In this document: one piece after another, positions 28,303-36,366 of the stretch
Layout of the letters: each line of letters starts with the position of its first letter
How positions within the stretch are numbered: the stretch's first letter is position 1
Source of the DNA: Planktothricoides raciborskii GIHE-MW2
GTDB taxonomy: Bacteria > Cyanobacteriota > Cyanobacteriia > Cyanobacteriales > Laspinemataceae
Direction: 5' to 3'
Length of the DNA stretch: 64,000 nucleotides
Assembly (NCBI RefSeq): GCF_040564635.1
Contig: NZ_CP159837.1
Span: forward strand, 1,677,001 to 1,741,000
Made by a program: the position numbers and the translations under genes
Notes under the pieces: model-generated
Seen by the model: only the letters and a program-made list of their open reading frames with translations
Told to the model about the DNA's origin: nothing
The model's database searches: none

Positions 28303-30909
28303 ATGAGCCTTTTTTCCCCTTTACAATCCTCTACCAGAGAGCGATTACAATGGAGTCTCGGAACTCTGGTGAGTAGTCTAGCGAGTAGTCTGTCTCTTTG
28401 GCTGGTGCCTATCCCCCAAATTTCCGCCCAAGTGATCCCCGATGGGAGTTTGCCGAATAATTCTATCGTTACACCTGATGGCAACACTACGGTCATCACT
28501 GGGGGCACCACTACTGGCAGCTATCTATTTCACAGCTTTGAGCAGTTTTCCCTCTCTACAGGAAATACAGCATTTTTTAATAACGGCCTAACGATTTCTA
28601 ATATTATTACCCGCGTTACTGGGGGATCAATTTCTAATATTGATGGCATTATCCGAGCGAATGGCACGGCTAATTTATTTTTGCTGAATCCCAATGGGAT
28701 TGTGTTTGGCCCCAATGCCAGCCTGAATATTGGCGGTTCATTTCTTGGCACCACTGCCAGCCGGATTACCTTTGCGGATGGGAGTGAGTTCAGTGCCACT
28801 GACCCCAATGCCCCACCTTTACTGACAGTTAATGTTCCTATTGGCTTACAGTTTGATTCCTCTGCTGGTTCGATTCAGGTGCAAGGGCCGGGACATGGTG
28901 TAATTCCAGATCCAGAGACGCGGCAGCCGAATAGAGATGCGCGGCCTGCGGGACTGCAAGTGAATCCTGGTAAAACTTTGGCTTTCTTAGGTGGCGACGT
29001 ATCTGTGACTGGGGGAAATATCACCGCTGAAGCCGGACGAGTGGAAGTATGGTCGGTGAGCAATGGTGAGTTATCAGTCAATATTGATGGGTCAAATCTC
29101 CAAGTGAATCATCAAACCGGCACAGAATTTAAAGATATTAATTTCACCCAAGCCGCATCTATTGATACCAGTGGCAACCGCAGTGGAGAGATTCAAATGC
29201 AGGGCAGACAGATTCGCTTTGCCGATGGTTCACTGATTTTAGCTCTAAATCTAGGAAATCAAGATGGGGGAAATATTGCCATTCGGGGCACTGAATCGGT
29301 GGAATTAACCGGCATTTCACCGGAGAATTTTGTGCCGAGTTCCTTTTTAGCAGAGGTGATGCCAGAAGCAACCGGATCCGGAAGTAATTTGTCAATTGAA
29401 ACTGGTCGCTTAGTCGCAACTGATGGGGGACAGGTTTCTACATTAACTGTCGGTTTTGGCAATGCGGGAGATTTGACGATAAAAGCGAAGTCCGTTGAGG
29501 TTATTGGGGGTTCTGAATTTACTGGTCCAAGCGGGTTTGTTAGTTCTTCCGATGGCCAAGGTAATGGGGGTAATTTAATTATTGAAACAGATAGTTTGTT
29601 GGTAGCATATGGAGCACAAATTGCTTCTAATACTTTCGGTTCTGGCGATTCTGGAGATGTGACTGTGATTGCGAATGATTTTGTGGAAATCATTGGCGAA
29701 TCTGTCCAGGGAACAAGTGCCTTAAGTGCAGCAGCATCATCAGGTAAGGGAGCAGCATCATCAGGTAAGGGAAATGGCGGCAACCTTACTATTCACACTA
29801 ACAGTCTGCGGGTGGCTGATGGTGGACAGATAGCTGCCAGTACCGCAGGCCAAGGAAATGCCGGAAATTTAACAATTGATGCCCAAGAAATAGAACTGGT
29901 CGGGCGAGGATATCTGTCTCGCAGTGGATTGTTTGCTAGTGCGATTTTACCTGAATCTCCGGATTCATCCCCAGATTCAGAAAATCCTATTCAAGGAGGA
30001 AATGGAGGGGACATTGAAATTACCACGGATAAATTAACGGTGCGTGACGGTGCAATCATTAGTGTCAGTAATTTCCCCAGTAGTTTACTTCTTAATGCTT
30101 TACCCGGAACCGGGGCGGCTGGCAATATTATGATTAATGCTGGGTCAAGAGTCCTGCTGGATAATGATGGCCTGATTACGGCGGATACCCAGCAAGGCAA
30201 CAACGCTAATATTATCGTGAATGCTCGGGATATTCAGTTGCGGCAAGCCAGTAAAATCACCACTAATTCCACACAGCTTGCTAATGGCGGCAATATTACC
30301 CTGACGATGGATAATTTGGTAGGTCTGGAAAATAGCGATATTACCGCTAATGCGGAAGTCCTTGATGGCGGAAAGGTGATTATTAATGCGGAGGCTTTGT
30401 TTGGGATTGCTTTTCGTCAGGAACTCACCCTAGATAGTGATATTACGGCGACGGGAGGCAGTGAAGGGGTTGCCGGTACGGTGGAAATTAATACCCCAGA
30501 TGTAGATCCAGCGGCTGGGTTGATTTCGTTGTCCGGTTCGGTGATTGATGTTACCGCCTTGGTGGGGAAAGACCTCTGTTCACCGGAAATTTTGGCCAAT
30601 AGTTCGTTTACGATTACGGGACGCGGTGGCATTCCACCGACGCCGATGGAGTTGTTTGGTTTTGAGCCGATCGCCCTAGAGTGGGCTAGACCTAATGGCA
30701 CCTTATCCAGTCAGTCTGGGTTATCTTATTGGTCGAGTTCTCTGCCTGTGAATGCTTCACGGAGGACTGGGGGAAATTCTCAACCCATATCCCCAATACT
30801 TGAAGCACAAGGCTGGACGGAAAAGGCCGATGGCACTATTGTGCTGACGGCACAATCCTCAACGGTTACACCCAATGTTTCAGGATTTACCCATCCGGGT
30901 TGTCGTTAA
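28303..30909 (+). CDS. Filamentous haemagglutinin N-terminal domain exoprotein (two-partner secretion)
   Basis: A secreted protein of about 868 residues. A signal peptide (hydrophobic SLASSLSLWLVPIPQISAQ) is followed by the TPS/haemagglutination activity domain: VIPDGSLPNNSIV, GSYLFHSFEQFSLSTGNTAFF, FLLNPNGIVFGPNASLNIGG (NPNG motif) and ITFADG. The rest is a right-handed beta-helix with many repeats ending in GNAGDLTI, GNGGNLTI and GNGGDIEI. The C-terminus contains the cyanobacterial block DLCSPEILANSSFTITGRGGIPPTP. A dedicated TpsB (ShlB/FhaC) transporter is expected but is not in the window. I start it at the ATG 28303; a GTG at 28294 is in frame. A role in adhesion or surface display is inferred. 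Confidence 0.92.
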   Translation: MSLFSPLQSSTRERLQWSLGTLVSSLASSLSLWLVPIPQISAQVIPDGSLPNNSIVTPDGNTTVITGGTTTGSYLFHSFEQFSLSTGNTAFFNNGLTISNIITRVTGGSISNIDGIIRANGTANLFLLNPNGIVFGPNASLNIGGSFLGTTASRITFADGSEFSATDPNAPPLLTVNVPIGLQFDSSAGSIQVQGPGHGVIPDPETRQPNRDARPAGLQVNPGKTLAFLGGDVSVTGGNITAEAGRVEVWSVSNGELSVNIDGSNLQVNHQTGTEFKDINFTQAASIDTSGNRSGEIQMQGRQIRFADGSLILALNLGNQDGGNIAIRGTESVELTGISPENFVPSSFLAEVMPEATGSGSNLSIETGRLVATDGGQVSTLTVGFGNAGDLTIKAKSVEVIGGSEFTGPSGFVSSSDGQGNGGNLIIETDSLLVAYGAQIASNTFGSGDSGDVTVIANDFVEIIGESVQGTSALSAAASSGKGAASSGKGNGGNLTIHTNSLRVADGGQIAASTAGQGNAGNLTIDAQEIELVGRGYLSRSGLFASAILPESPDSSPDSENPIQGGNGGDIEITTDKLTVRDGAIISVSNFPSSLLLNALPGTGAAGNIMINAGSRVLLDNDGLITADTQQGNNANIIVNARDIQLRQASKITTNSTQLANGGNITLTMDNLVGLENSDITANAEVLDGGKVIINAEALFGIAFRQELTLDSDITATGGSEGVAGTVEINTPDVDPAAGLISLSGSVIDVTALVGKDLCSPEILANSSFTITGRGGIPPTPMELFGFEPIALEWARPNGTLSSQSGLSYWSSSLPVNASRRTGGNSQPISPILEAQGWTEKADGTIVLTAQSSTVTPNVSGFTHPGCR

Positions 30910-30938
30910 CAATTGTAGTTGAAAATTGTAGCTGCCAA

Positions 30939-30973
30939 AGAAACCGGGTTTCTTGAAGAAACCCGGTTTCTGG
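30939..30973. terminator. Hairpin made of the AGAAACC-GGTTTCT repeat
   Basis: Two adjacent palindromes, AGAAACCGGGTTTCT and AGAAACCCGGTTTCT, can pair with each other. It lies 30 bp after the haemagglutinin stop and immediately before the convergent aldehyde dehydrogenase stop, so it may terminate both. One of several copies in the window. Confidence 0.65.
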
Positions 30974-30978
30974 GTGCT

Positions 30979-32367
30979 TTAACCCAGGAATAACTTTTTC
31001 AAAAGTTTTAATTTGTCTGGAGTGTAGGGCGCATATCGCCAATCTAAGTCGAACATAAATGATTTACTTAAGACACTTTTCTTATGAGAAAATGTGTCGA
31101 AAGAAGCTTTGCCATGATAGCTGCCAATGCCACTGTCCCCTACTCCACCAAAGGGTAAGTCAGGAGAGGCAATATGCACGATGGTGTCATTGATGCAAAC
31201 TCCCCCAGATGAGGTATTTTTTAAAACTTGCTCTTGTTTGGTTTTGTCTTGGGAAAATATATACAAGGCGAGGGGTTTTGGCCGACTATTAATCAACGCG
31301 ATCGCCTCTGATAAATCCCGATATGCTAAAATTGGTAAAATTGGCCCAAATATCTCATCTTCCATGATAGCTGAATCAGGAGAAATATTATCAATTAATG
31401 TGGGGGCAATATAACGGTTTTCTCGATTATTTTGCCCGCCAATTAGAATTTCTCCTTCTGACAAAAATGATGTCAGCCGTTGAAAATGTCGATCAGAAAT
31501 AATCCGAGGATAGTCTGGACTATTGGCTGGATCGCTGCCATAAAAATCGGCAATACATTGTTTTATTTCGGCAATTAATTGAGATTTAATCCCTTGATTT
31601 ACTAACAAGTAATCCGGGGCAATACAAGTTTGCCCACCATTAATAAATTTGCCCCAAGTAATTCTTTTAGCGGCAGTTTTTACATCAATATCTGGTTCGA
31701 CAATACAGGGACTTTTTCCCCCAAGTTCTAAAGTGACAGGTGTTAAATGTTTGGCCGCTGCTTCCATGACAATTTGGCCGATTTTGGTGCCGCCTGTAAA
31801 GAATATATGGTCAAATTTTTCGGCAAGTAACTGTTGACTGGTTTCGACTCCACCTTCGATGACAGCAATATAATTGGGGTCAAAGGTTTTGCGGATTACT
31901 TCAGTGACGATCGCCGATGTATTCGGGGCAAGTTCTGAGGGTTTGAGAATGGCACAGTTGCCAGCAGCGATCGCGCCTAATAACGGCGCAATCATTAAAG
32001 AAAATGGATAATTCCACGGCCCAATAATCAGCACAACCCCCAAAGGTTCTGCATAAATTTTGGCCGATGCAGGAAATTGATCCAAAGGCGTTTTTACTTT
32101 CTGGGGTTTGACCCAAGATTTCAGATGTTTCAGGATATAATTAATGTCCTGAATCACCGCTACTTCCAACATTCCCTCTAACTCTGGCTTATTTAAATCA
32201 GCCTTCAACGCATCCAGGATTTTTTGTTCAGAGTCTTGAATGGTTTTTTTCAGCCGTTGCAGTTGTTCTAGGCGAAATGCCAGTTCCTTGGTTTGCCCCG
32301 TGGCAAAGAATTGCCGTTGCGCTTGGATTAGTTCCTTGACATTAGATTTTGTTATGGTCTGAGTCAT
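30979..32367 (-). CDS. Aldehyde dehydrogenase family protein
   Basis: A 462-residue NAD(P)-dependent aldehyde dehydrogenase of the class that includes fatty-aldehyde dehydrogenases. Seen: IIGPWNYPFSLMIAPLLGAIAAGN, the catalytic Glu in VTLELGGKSPCIVEPD and the nucleophile Cys in FINGGQTCIAPDYLL. Also seen are EDEIFGPILPIL and the C-terminal SGGVCINDTIVHIASPDLPFGGVGDSGIGSYHGKASFDTFSHKKSVL. The C-terminal part resembles the cyanobacterial AldE-type enzymes that oxidise long-chain aldehydes, but substrate is not proved. I chose the ATG at 32367 (MTQTITKS). The upstream open frame to 32499 is translated from a dispersed CCCCCC/GGGGGG palindrome (about 32425-32455) and is not family-like. Confidence 0.92.
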   Translation of the reverse strand: MTQTITKSNVKELIQAQRQFFATGQTKELAFRLEQLQRLKKTIQDSEQKILDALKADLNKPELEGMLEVAVIQDINYILKHLKSWVKPQKVKTPLDQFPASAKIYAEPLGVVLIIGPWNYPFSLMIAPLLGAIAAGNCAILKPSELAPNTSAIVTEVIRKTFDPNYIAVIEGGVETSQQLLAEKFDHIFFTGGTKIGQIVMEAAAKHLTPVTLELGGKSPCIVEPDIDVKTAAKRITWGKFINGGQTCIAPDYLLVNQGIKSQLIAEIKQCIADFYGSDPANSPDYPRIISDRHFQRLTSFLSEGEILIGGQNNRENRYIAPTLIDNISPDSAIMEDEIFGPILPILAYRDLSEAIALINSRPKPLALYIFSQDKTKQEQVLKNTSSGGVCINDTIVHIASPDLPFGGVGDSGIGSYHGKASFDTFSHKKSVLSKSFMFDLDWRYAPYTPDKLKLLKKLFLG

Positions 32368-32424
32368 TTTTGCTGGTTCATCGATGATGGTTCTATACAC
32401 AGACCTCTGGCAAAATTCGTTCAA

Positions 32425-32455
32425 AGCCCCCCTTTTTAAGGGGGGTTGGGGGGAT
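32425..32455. repeat. C6/G6 palindrome repeat
   Basis: CCCCCCTTTTTAAGGGGGG with a trailing GGGGGG block, immediately upstream of the aldehyde dehydrogenase start. A frequent dispersed palindrome type; here it falls in the 5' leader. Confidence 0.5.
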
Positions 32456-32536
32456 CGAGGCCGCTGCCAGAGGTCTAATAACAGATTAAACAAATTCAAC
32501 CTAATTTTTCAAGGCTTACTACATCGATGTAGTAAC

Positions 32537-32645
32537 GCACCTTCTGATTGACTACACTTCGTAGGGTGCGTTAGTGGAACGTAACGCACCTTCTGATTGA
32601 TTACACTTCGTAGGGTGCGTTAGTGGAACGTAACGCACCTTCTGA
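32537..32645. repeat. 49-bp tandem repeat with GGGTGCGTTA motif
   Basis: Two full units and a partial third of ACGCACCTTCTGATTGACTA followed by the CACTTCGTAGGGTGCGTTAG part. The ends are complementary (ACGCACC/GGTGCGT). The right end runs into the coding sequence of the gene at 32601-33194. Confidence 0.8.
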
Positions 32646-33194
32646 GTGACTGAGCACAATTTCCAGCACTTTTTGATAAGCAATTTCCACGTCGTGAAAA
32701 TAAAGTGTTTCATCTTTATGGTCAGCGACGAAAAATAAGGTAATTCCGGGCATCACCCCATCTTCGGATTCTACTGGATCATCCCCGATCGCCACTTTGA
32801 CCGAATTATCAGCAATTTGCTGATTGGTTAATTTGGCTAAATGATGAAACAGATTAAAGAATCGTTCATATTCTTGGGGCGTCCGGGGCAAAATAGCCAC
32901 ATATCTCTGTCGCATGACGGCATCGTTGGTGGTGGCATGACCCTGACAACTGGAGTAGGTGATGCAGTTATATTTCCGAATCAGGGCGATCGCTAATTCT
33001 CTAATTCCCGCTTCCAGGGATTTTTTAAAGTAGCGATGATATTTGGGAAAAATTGCTGAGTTATAGCAAGCGGAAGTTCCCTCACTATTAATATTGCCCT
33101 GGGGACTGGTTGCAAATACATCAGTCTCCGTGACTTCCACAAAGCAATCATCCCAAGACTGAATAAACTCTTTGACGCCACTTACAAAAGTCAT
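32601..33194 (-). CDS. Unknown protein with SSCQGH motif, repeat-derived C-terminus
   Basis: A 197-residue soluble protein I cannot name. It starts MTFVSGVKEFIQSWDDCFVE, has a distinctive CITYSSCQGHATT patch near residue 82 and ends its ordered part at about residue 182 (YFHDVEIAYQKVLEIVL). The Cys/His-rich SSCQGH segment could be an active or metal site; this is a guess. The last 12-15 residues (SEGALRSTNAPYEV) are encoded by the 49-bp GGGTGCGTTA repeat, so the original stop has probably been replaced. The start lies at the end of an A/C-rich CAACAA-type leader with no Shine-Dalgarno. Confidence 0.7.
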   Translation of the reverse strand: MTFVSGVKEFIQSWDDCFVEVTETDVFATSPQGNINSEGTSACYNSAIFPKYHRYFKKSLEAGIRELAIALIRKYNCITYSSCQGHATTNDAVMRQRYVAILPRTPQEYERFFNLFHHLAKLTNQQIADNSVKVAIGDDPVESEDGVMPGITLFFVADHKDETLYFHDVEIAYQKVLEIVLSHSEGALRSTNAPYEV

Positions 33195-33614
33195 TTTTAT
33201 TTGTTGGTTGTTGGTTGGTTGTTGGGTAGGGATTCTTTGGTTGTTGGTTGGTTGTTGGGTAGGGATTCTTTGGGTAGGGATTCTTTGGTTGGAGAAAGGG
33301 GAACAGTTATCAGGGAACGGGGAACGGAGGAGAGAGGAGAGAGAAGAGAGAAGAAAGATGCATAGAAGAGAGAGTTTTCATAATTCACCTCTTTCCTGTT
33401 CCCTGTTCCCTGTTCCCTGTTCCCTGTTTGTTGGTTGGTGGGTAGGGATTCTTTGGTGATTTGCCAGATAACGAACAAAAAAATCCCTACCCACAAATAA
33501 CCAACAACAAATCACCAATAACAAATCAATAATAACAAATAACAGTCAATCTGTCAACTCAAGAAAATAATCTCCGCTTGTGTCACCATTTCAGCGGTAT
33601 CTTGTATCAGAGAT
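33195..33614. repeat. Low-complexity repeat block
   Basis: Contains TTGGTTGTTGG units alternating with GGGTAGGGATTCTTTGG (33200-33290 and 33425-33455), a purine-rich GAGAGAAGAGAG tract (33325-33375) and four TTCCCTG copies (33396-33428). AACAAAT copies lie near 33500-33545. Frames across it are not credible. It contains the promoters of the divergent genes on either side. Confidence 0.8.
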
Positions 33615-34277
33615 ATGTTGCAACTTTCAACCATGAACGAACCTCAAACTGAAACTCAACCCCTTCTGATACCAAAAGATACTTTAGTCAAACTACCGAG
33701 CCACAAGTTTTATCGGCAAACGTTTATGTTTTATGAAATGCTGTCGATTCTGCTGTGGGGTGTGACCCGCATTTCCTACGATGTCAAATGTTTAACCGAT
33801 GGGGTGAGAGGTCGATCCATTCAACCAAGTGGGGAATGGGATGTGGGGACAATTCGCTTATTGACGATTGTGGGGATTAAATTTCGCACTGAAGAAACTC
33901 GGTTAGAATTTGACTGTTTGACCAAATATCCTCCAACTTTATTATTACCGGATACAGCGGTAATTCAATCTGATAGTAACCTAGTCTGTCGTGAACCCGC
34001 TCAAGTGGGCAGTATTGTCCGAGAACTGAAAGAGGAATTACAAGCCGCTTGTGTGGAAACGACTGATTTTTTAGTGCCGACCCGCTTGGGTTTTCCGATG
34101 ATTGAATTTCTGGAACCAGGGAAAGAATGGCGACAAGCAGAAATGCGTCTGGATTTGGAAATTAGTTTTAAGTCCGATAATTATAAGCCGGGAAATAAAC
34201 CCGCGAGTATCAGTGCCAGCAAAGCCCCAACGATATTACCTTTAGGAGAACAGCTTAATCCACCTCGCAATTCTTAG
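33615..34277 (+). CDS. Unknown conserved-looking protein (220 aa)
   Basis: A soluble protein of about 214-220 residues (ATG at 33615 or the in-frame ATG at 33633, MNEPQTE). It has a compact region of about residues 25-180 with alternating polar/hydrophobic patterns (VGTIRLLTIVGIKFRTEETRLEFDC, then PTLLLPDTAVI), suggesting a mainly beta fold. A short hydrophobic stretch FYEMLSILLWGVTRI lies near residue 45. The C-terminus is disordered. No family recognised. Codon use and base composition match the neighbours. Confidence 0.65.
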   Translation: MLQLSTMNEPQTETQPLLIPKDTLVKLPSHKFYRQTFMFYEMLSILLWGVTRISYDVKCLTDGVRGRSIQPSGEWDVGTIRLLTIVGIKFRTEETRLEFDCLTKYPPTLLLPDTAVIQSDSNLVCREPAQVGSIVRELKEELQAACVETTDFLVPTRLGFPMIEFLEPGKEWRQAEMRLDLEISFKSDNYKPGNKPASISASKAPTILPLGEQLNPPRNS

Positions 34278-34395
34278 CCTGCACTGAACCTGCACTGACA
34301 ATATCCCTCACATATAGGAAGGATGATTCGGGGCTAGGGGCAGTTGATTAATTGCCCCTATATTGACCATTAAACTTAAATTTTTTTAGTTATGT

Positions 34396-36243
34396 ATGCA
34401 AAATTTCGCGGGTTTATTTTATCGGTATTTTCTATCGGTATTTTCTATTAGTTATAGCCTGATTTTACTGGGGTGGAGTCAAGACATTTCTTCAGTAGAG
34501 GGGATTCGCGAATCGCCCCTACAAAATCGCGAATCGCCCCTACAAAATCCCGAATCACCCTTACAAAATCGCGAATTTGGTTATAAAAAAGGCATGGTGG
34601 TTGCGGCTCATCCTCTGGCTAGTGATGCCGGTTTAGCTATGCTCCAAAAAGGAGGAAATGCCGTAGACGCCGCTGTTGCCACTGCTTTTGTGATTTCTGT
34701 GGTGGAACCTTTTTCCGCTGGGATTGGTGGGGGTGGGTTTTTGCTGTTGCGAGAGGCGAATAGTGGGGATATTCGGGCGTTGGATTTTCGAGAACGATCG
34801 CCTCTCGCTGCTACAAGAGATATGTATTTGGATGAGAATGGTCAAGTGATTCCCCGCGCTAGTTTGGATGGTCATTTAGCGGTGGGAGTTCCGGGAACCG
34901 TGGCAGGTTTATATGAGGTTCACCAGAAGTATGGTCAGTTGCCTTGGGCAACAGTGGTGGCCCAGGCGATCTCCTGGGCAAATGATGGTTTCCCCGTGGG
35001 AGAATATTTTGTTTATTCGGCGGAACAACGGCGCGAAGTGTTACTGAAAAATCCCGCAGCTAGGGCAATTTTTACCAAAGATGGGGAAATACACGCGGTG
35101 GGCGATCGCCTGGTGCAGCCAGACCTGGGCAAGACTTTGCAGCAAATAGCCGCGAATTGGCAAAGTTTCTATACCGGGGAAATTGCTCAGGCGATCGCTG
35201 ATGATATGGCCAAAAATGGCGGTCTGATTACCTTGGCAGACCTGAAAGCCTATCAACCGATTTGGCGAGAACCCGTTTGTGGTCTGGTTCTGGAACTGCG
35301 AGTCTGTTCTATGCCACCGCCGTCTTCTGGAGGCGTTCACTTATTACAAATTTTAAATATTATTACGGCTAAACCTGCGAACGATAGCGAAACAATTCAA
35401 TCTTGGGCATGGCAAGACCCGAAGGCTTTACATTTATTGGCAGGGGCGATGCAAATTGCTTATGCTGACCGTTCTTTATATTTGGGCGACCCAGATTTTG
35501 TCACGGTTCCGGTACAAGAAATCATTAGTCCTATCTATGGGCAACAGCGACGCCAAGAAATTGACCTGGGTCGGGCGCGATCGCAAACCGAAGTCAAACC
35601 CGTGGATGAAGCGACTCTGAAACGCTTACAAGCCGGTGAGTCTGAGAATACTACCCATCTAACGGTGGTGGATCAAGACCGAAATGTGGTTAGTCTGACT
35701 TTTACGGTTAATGGCAATTTTGGGGCCGGGGTGGTGACTCCAGGAACGGGAATTTTGTTGAATAATGAGATGGATGATTTTGCGATCGCGCCGTTGGTGC
35801 CGAATTTGTTTGGTTTGGTGGGGGATGATGCTAATGCGATCGCCCCGAAAAAAACGCCCCTTTCTAGTATGACCCCAACCATTGTCACCAAACCCCAAGA
35901 GGGCGATCGCTTTTTCATGGCTGTTGGTTCTCCTGGTGGCAGCACCATTATCACCACGGTGTTACAGCTTATTCTCAATGTCGCTGTCTATGATCAGGAT
36001 GCGAATGGGGCGGTTTCTGCCCCGCGAATTCATCACCAATGGTTGCCCGATAAGTTGTGGATTGAAACTGGCACAGACGGCGGTGAATTTGACTCAGGAA
36101 CCCTGGCAGCTTTAGAAAATTTGGGATATTCTCTCGATCTAAGAGATACCTGGGGCAATGCTAATTTGATTATTCAAACCAAAGACGGGTTTTTAGATGG
36201 GGCCGCTGACCCTCGGAGAGAAGGGGCTGCTAGAGGCTTTTAG
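34396..36243 (+). CDS. ggt: Gamma-glutamyltransferase
   Basis: A 615-residue exported Ntn-hydrolase that cleaves gamma-glutamyl bonds of glutathione. N-terminal hydrophobic signal, then the mature start GMVVAAHPLASDAGLAMLQKGGNAVDAAVATAF and RERSPLAATRDMYLD. The autocleavage site is Thr419 in NTTHLTVVDQ, giving the large and small subunits, and the small subunit carries NNEMDDF and the PLSSMTPTIV and GSPGGSTIITTVLQ blocks. Residues about 35-60 contain three copies of a 7-residue ESPLQNR motif from an in-frame 21-bp DNA repeat (34507-34572), sitting between signal and catalytic domain. The start may be 34396 or the ATG 4 bp earlier in another frame; 34396 is in frame. Confidence 0.93.
   Translation: MQNFAGLFYRYFLSVFSISYSLILLGWSQDISSVEGIRESPLQNRESPLQNPESPLQNREFGYKKGMVVAAHPLASDAGLAMLQKGGNAVDAAVATAFVISVVEPFSAGIGGGGFLLLREANSGDIRALDFRERSPLAATRDMYLDENGQVIPRASLDGHLAVGVPGTVAGLYEVHQKYGQLPWATVVAQAISWANDGFPVGEYFVYSAEQRREVLLKNPAARAIFTKDGEIHAVGDRLVQPDLGKTLQQIAANWQSFYTGEIAQAIADDMAKNGGLITLADLKAYQPIWREPVCGLVLELRVCSMPPPSSGGVHLLQILNIITAKPANDSETIQSWAWQDPKALHLLAGAMQIAYADRSLYLGDPDFVTVPVQEIISPIYGQQRRQEIDLGRARSQTEVKPVDEATLKRLQAGESENTTHLTVVDQDRNVVSLTFTVNGNFGAGVVTPGTGILLNNEMDDFAIAPLVPNLFGLVGDDANAIAPKKTPLSSMTPTIVTKPQEGDRFFMAVGSPGGSTIITTVLQLILNVAVYDQDANGAVSAPRIHHQWLPDKLWIETGTDGGEFDSGTLAALENLGYSLDLRDTWGNANLIIQTKDGFLDGAADPRREGAARGF
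34507..34572. repeat. In-frame 21-bp repeat inside ggt
   Basis: Three copies of CGAATCGCCCCTACAAAATC/G-type 21-bp units. The length is a multiple of three, so the reading frame survives. A related motif (GCGAATCGCCCCTACGCGG) occurs near 40498. Confidence 0.8.
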
Positions 36244-36254
36244 GGGGCAATGTT

Positions 36255-36330
36255 AGAAACCGGGTTTCTGGGTTAACTCTATATCCCAACCAAAATCCCA
36301 ACCAAAATATCCGCAAGAAACCCGGTTTCT
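36255..36330. repeat. AGAAACC-GGTTTCT palindrome pair after ggt
   Basis: AGAAACCGGGTTTCT at 36255 and AGAAACCCGGTTTCT at 36316 can form a large stem-loop just downstream of ggt. ATCAACCATCAACAATCAACC repeats follow to about 36385, at the 3' end of panC-cmk. Confidence 0.7.
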
Positions 36331-36366
36331 GGACTTTTGCAACAATCAACAATCAACCATCAACAA

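Noticed and set aside
28530-29783. Long minus-strand frames (up to 174 codons) inside the haemagglutinin gene
   Set aside because: Shadows produced by the G/A-rich repeats of the real gene.
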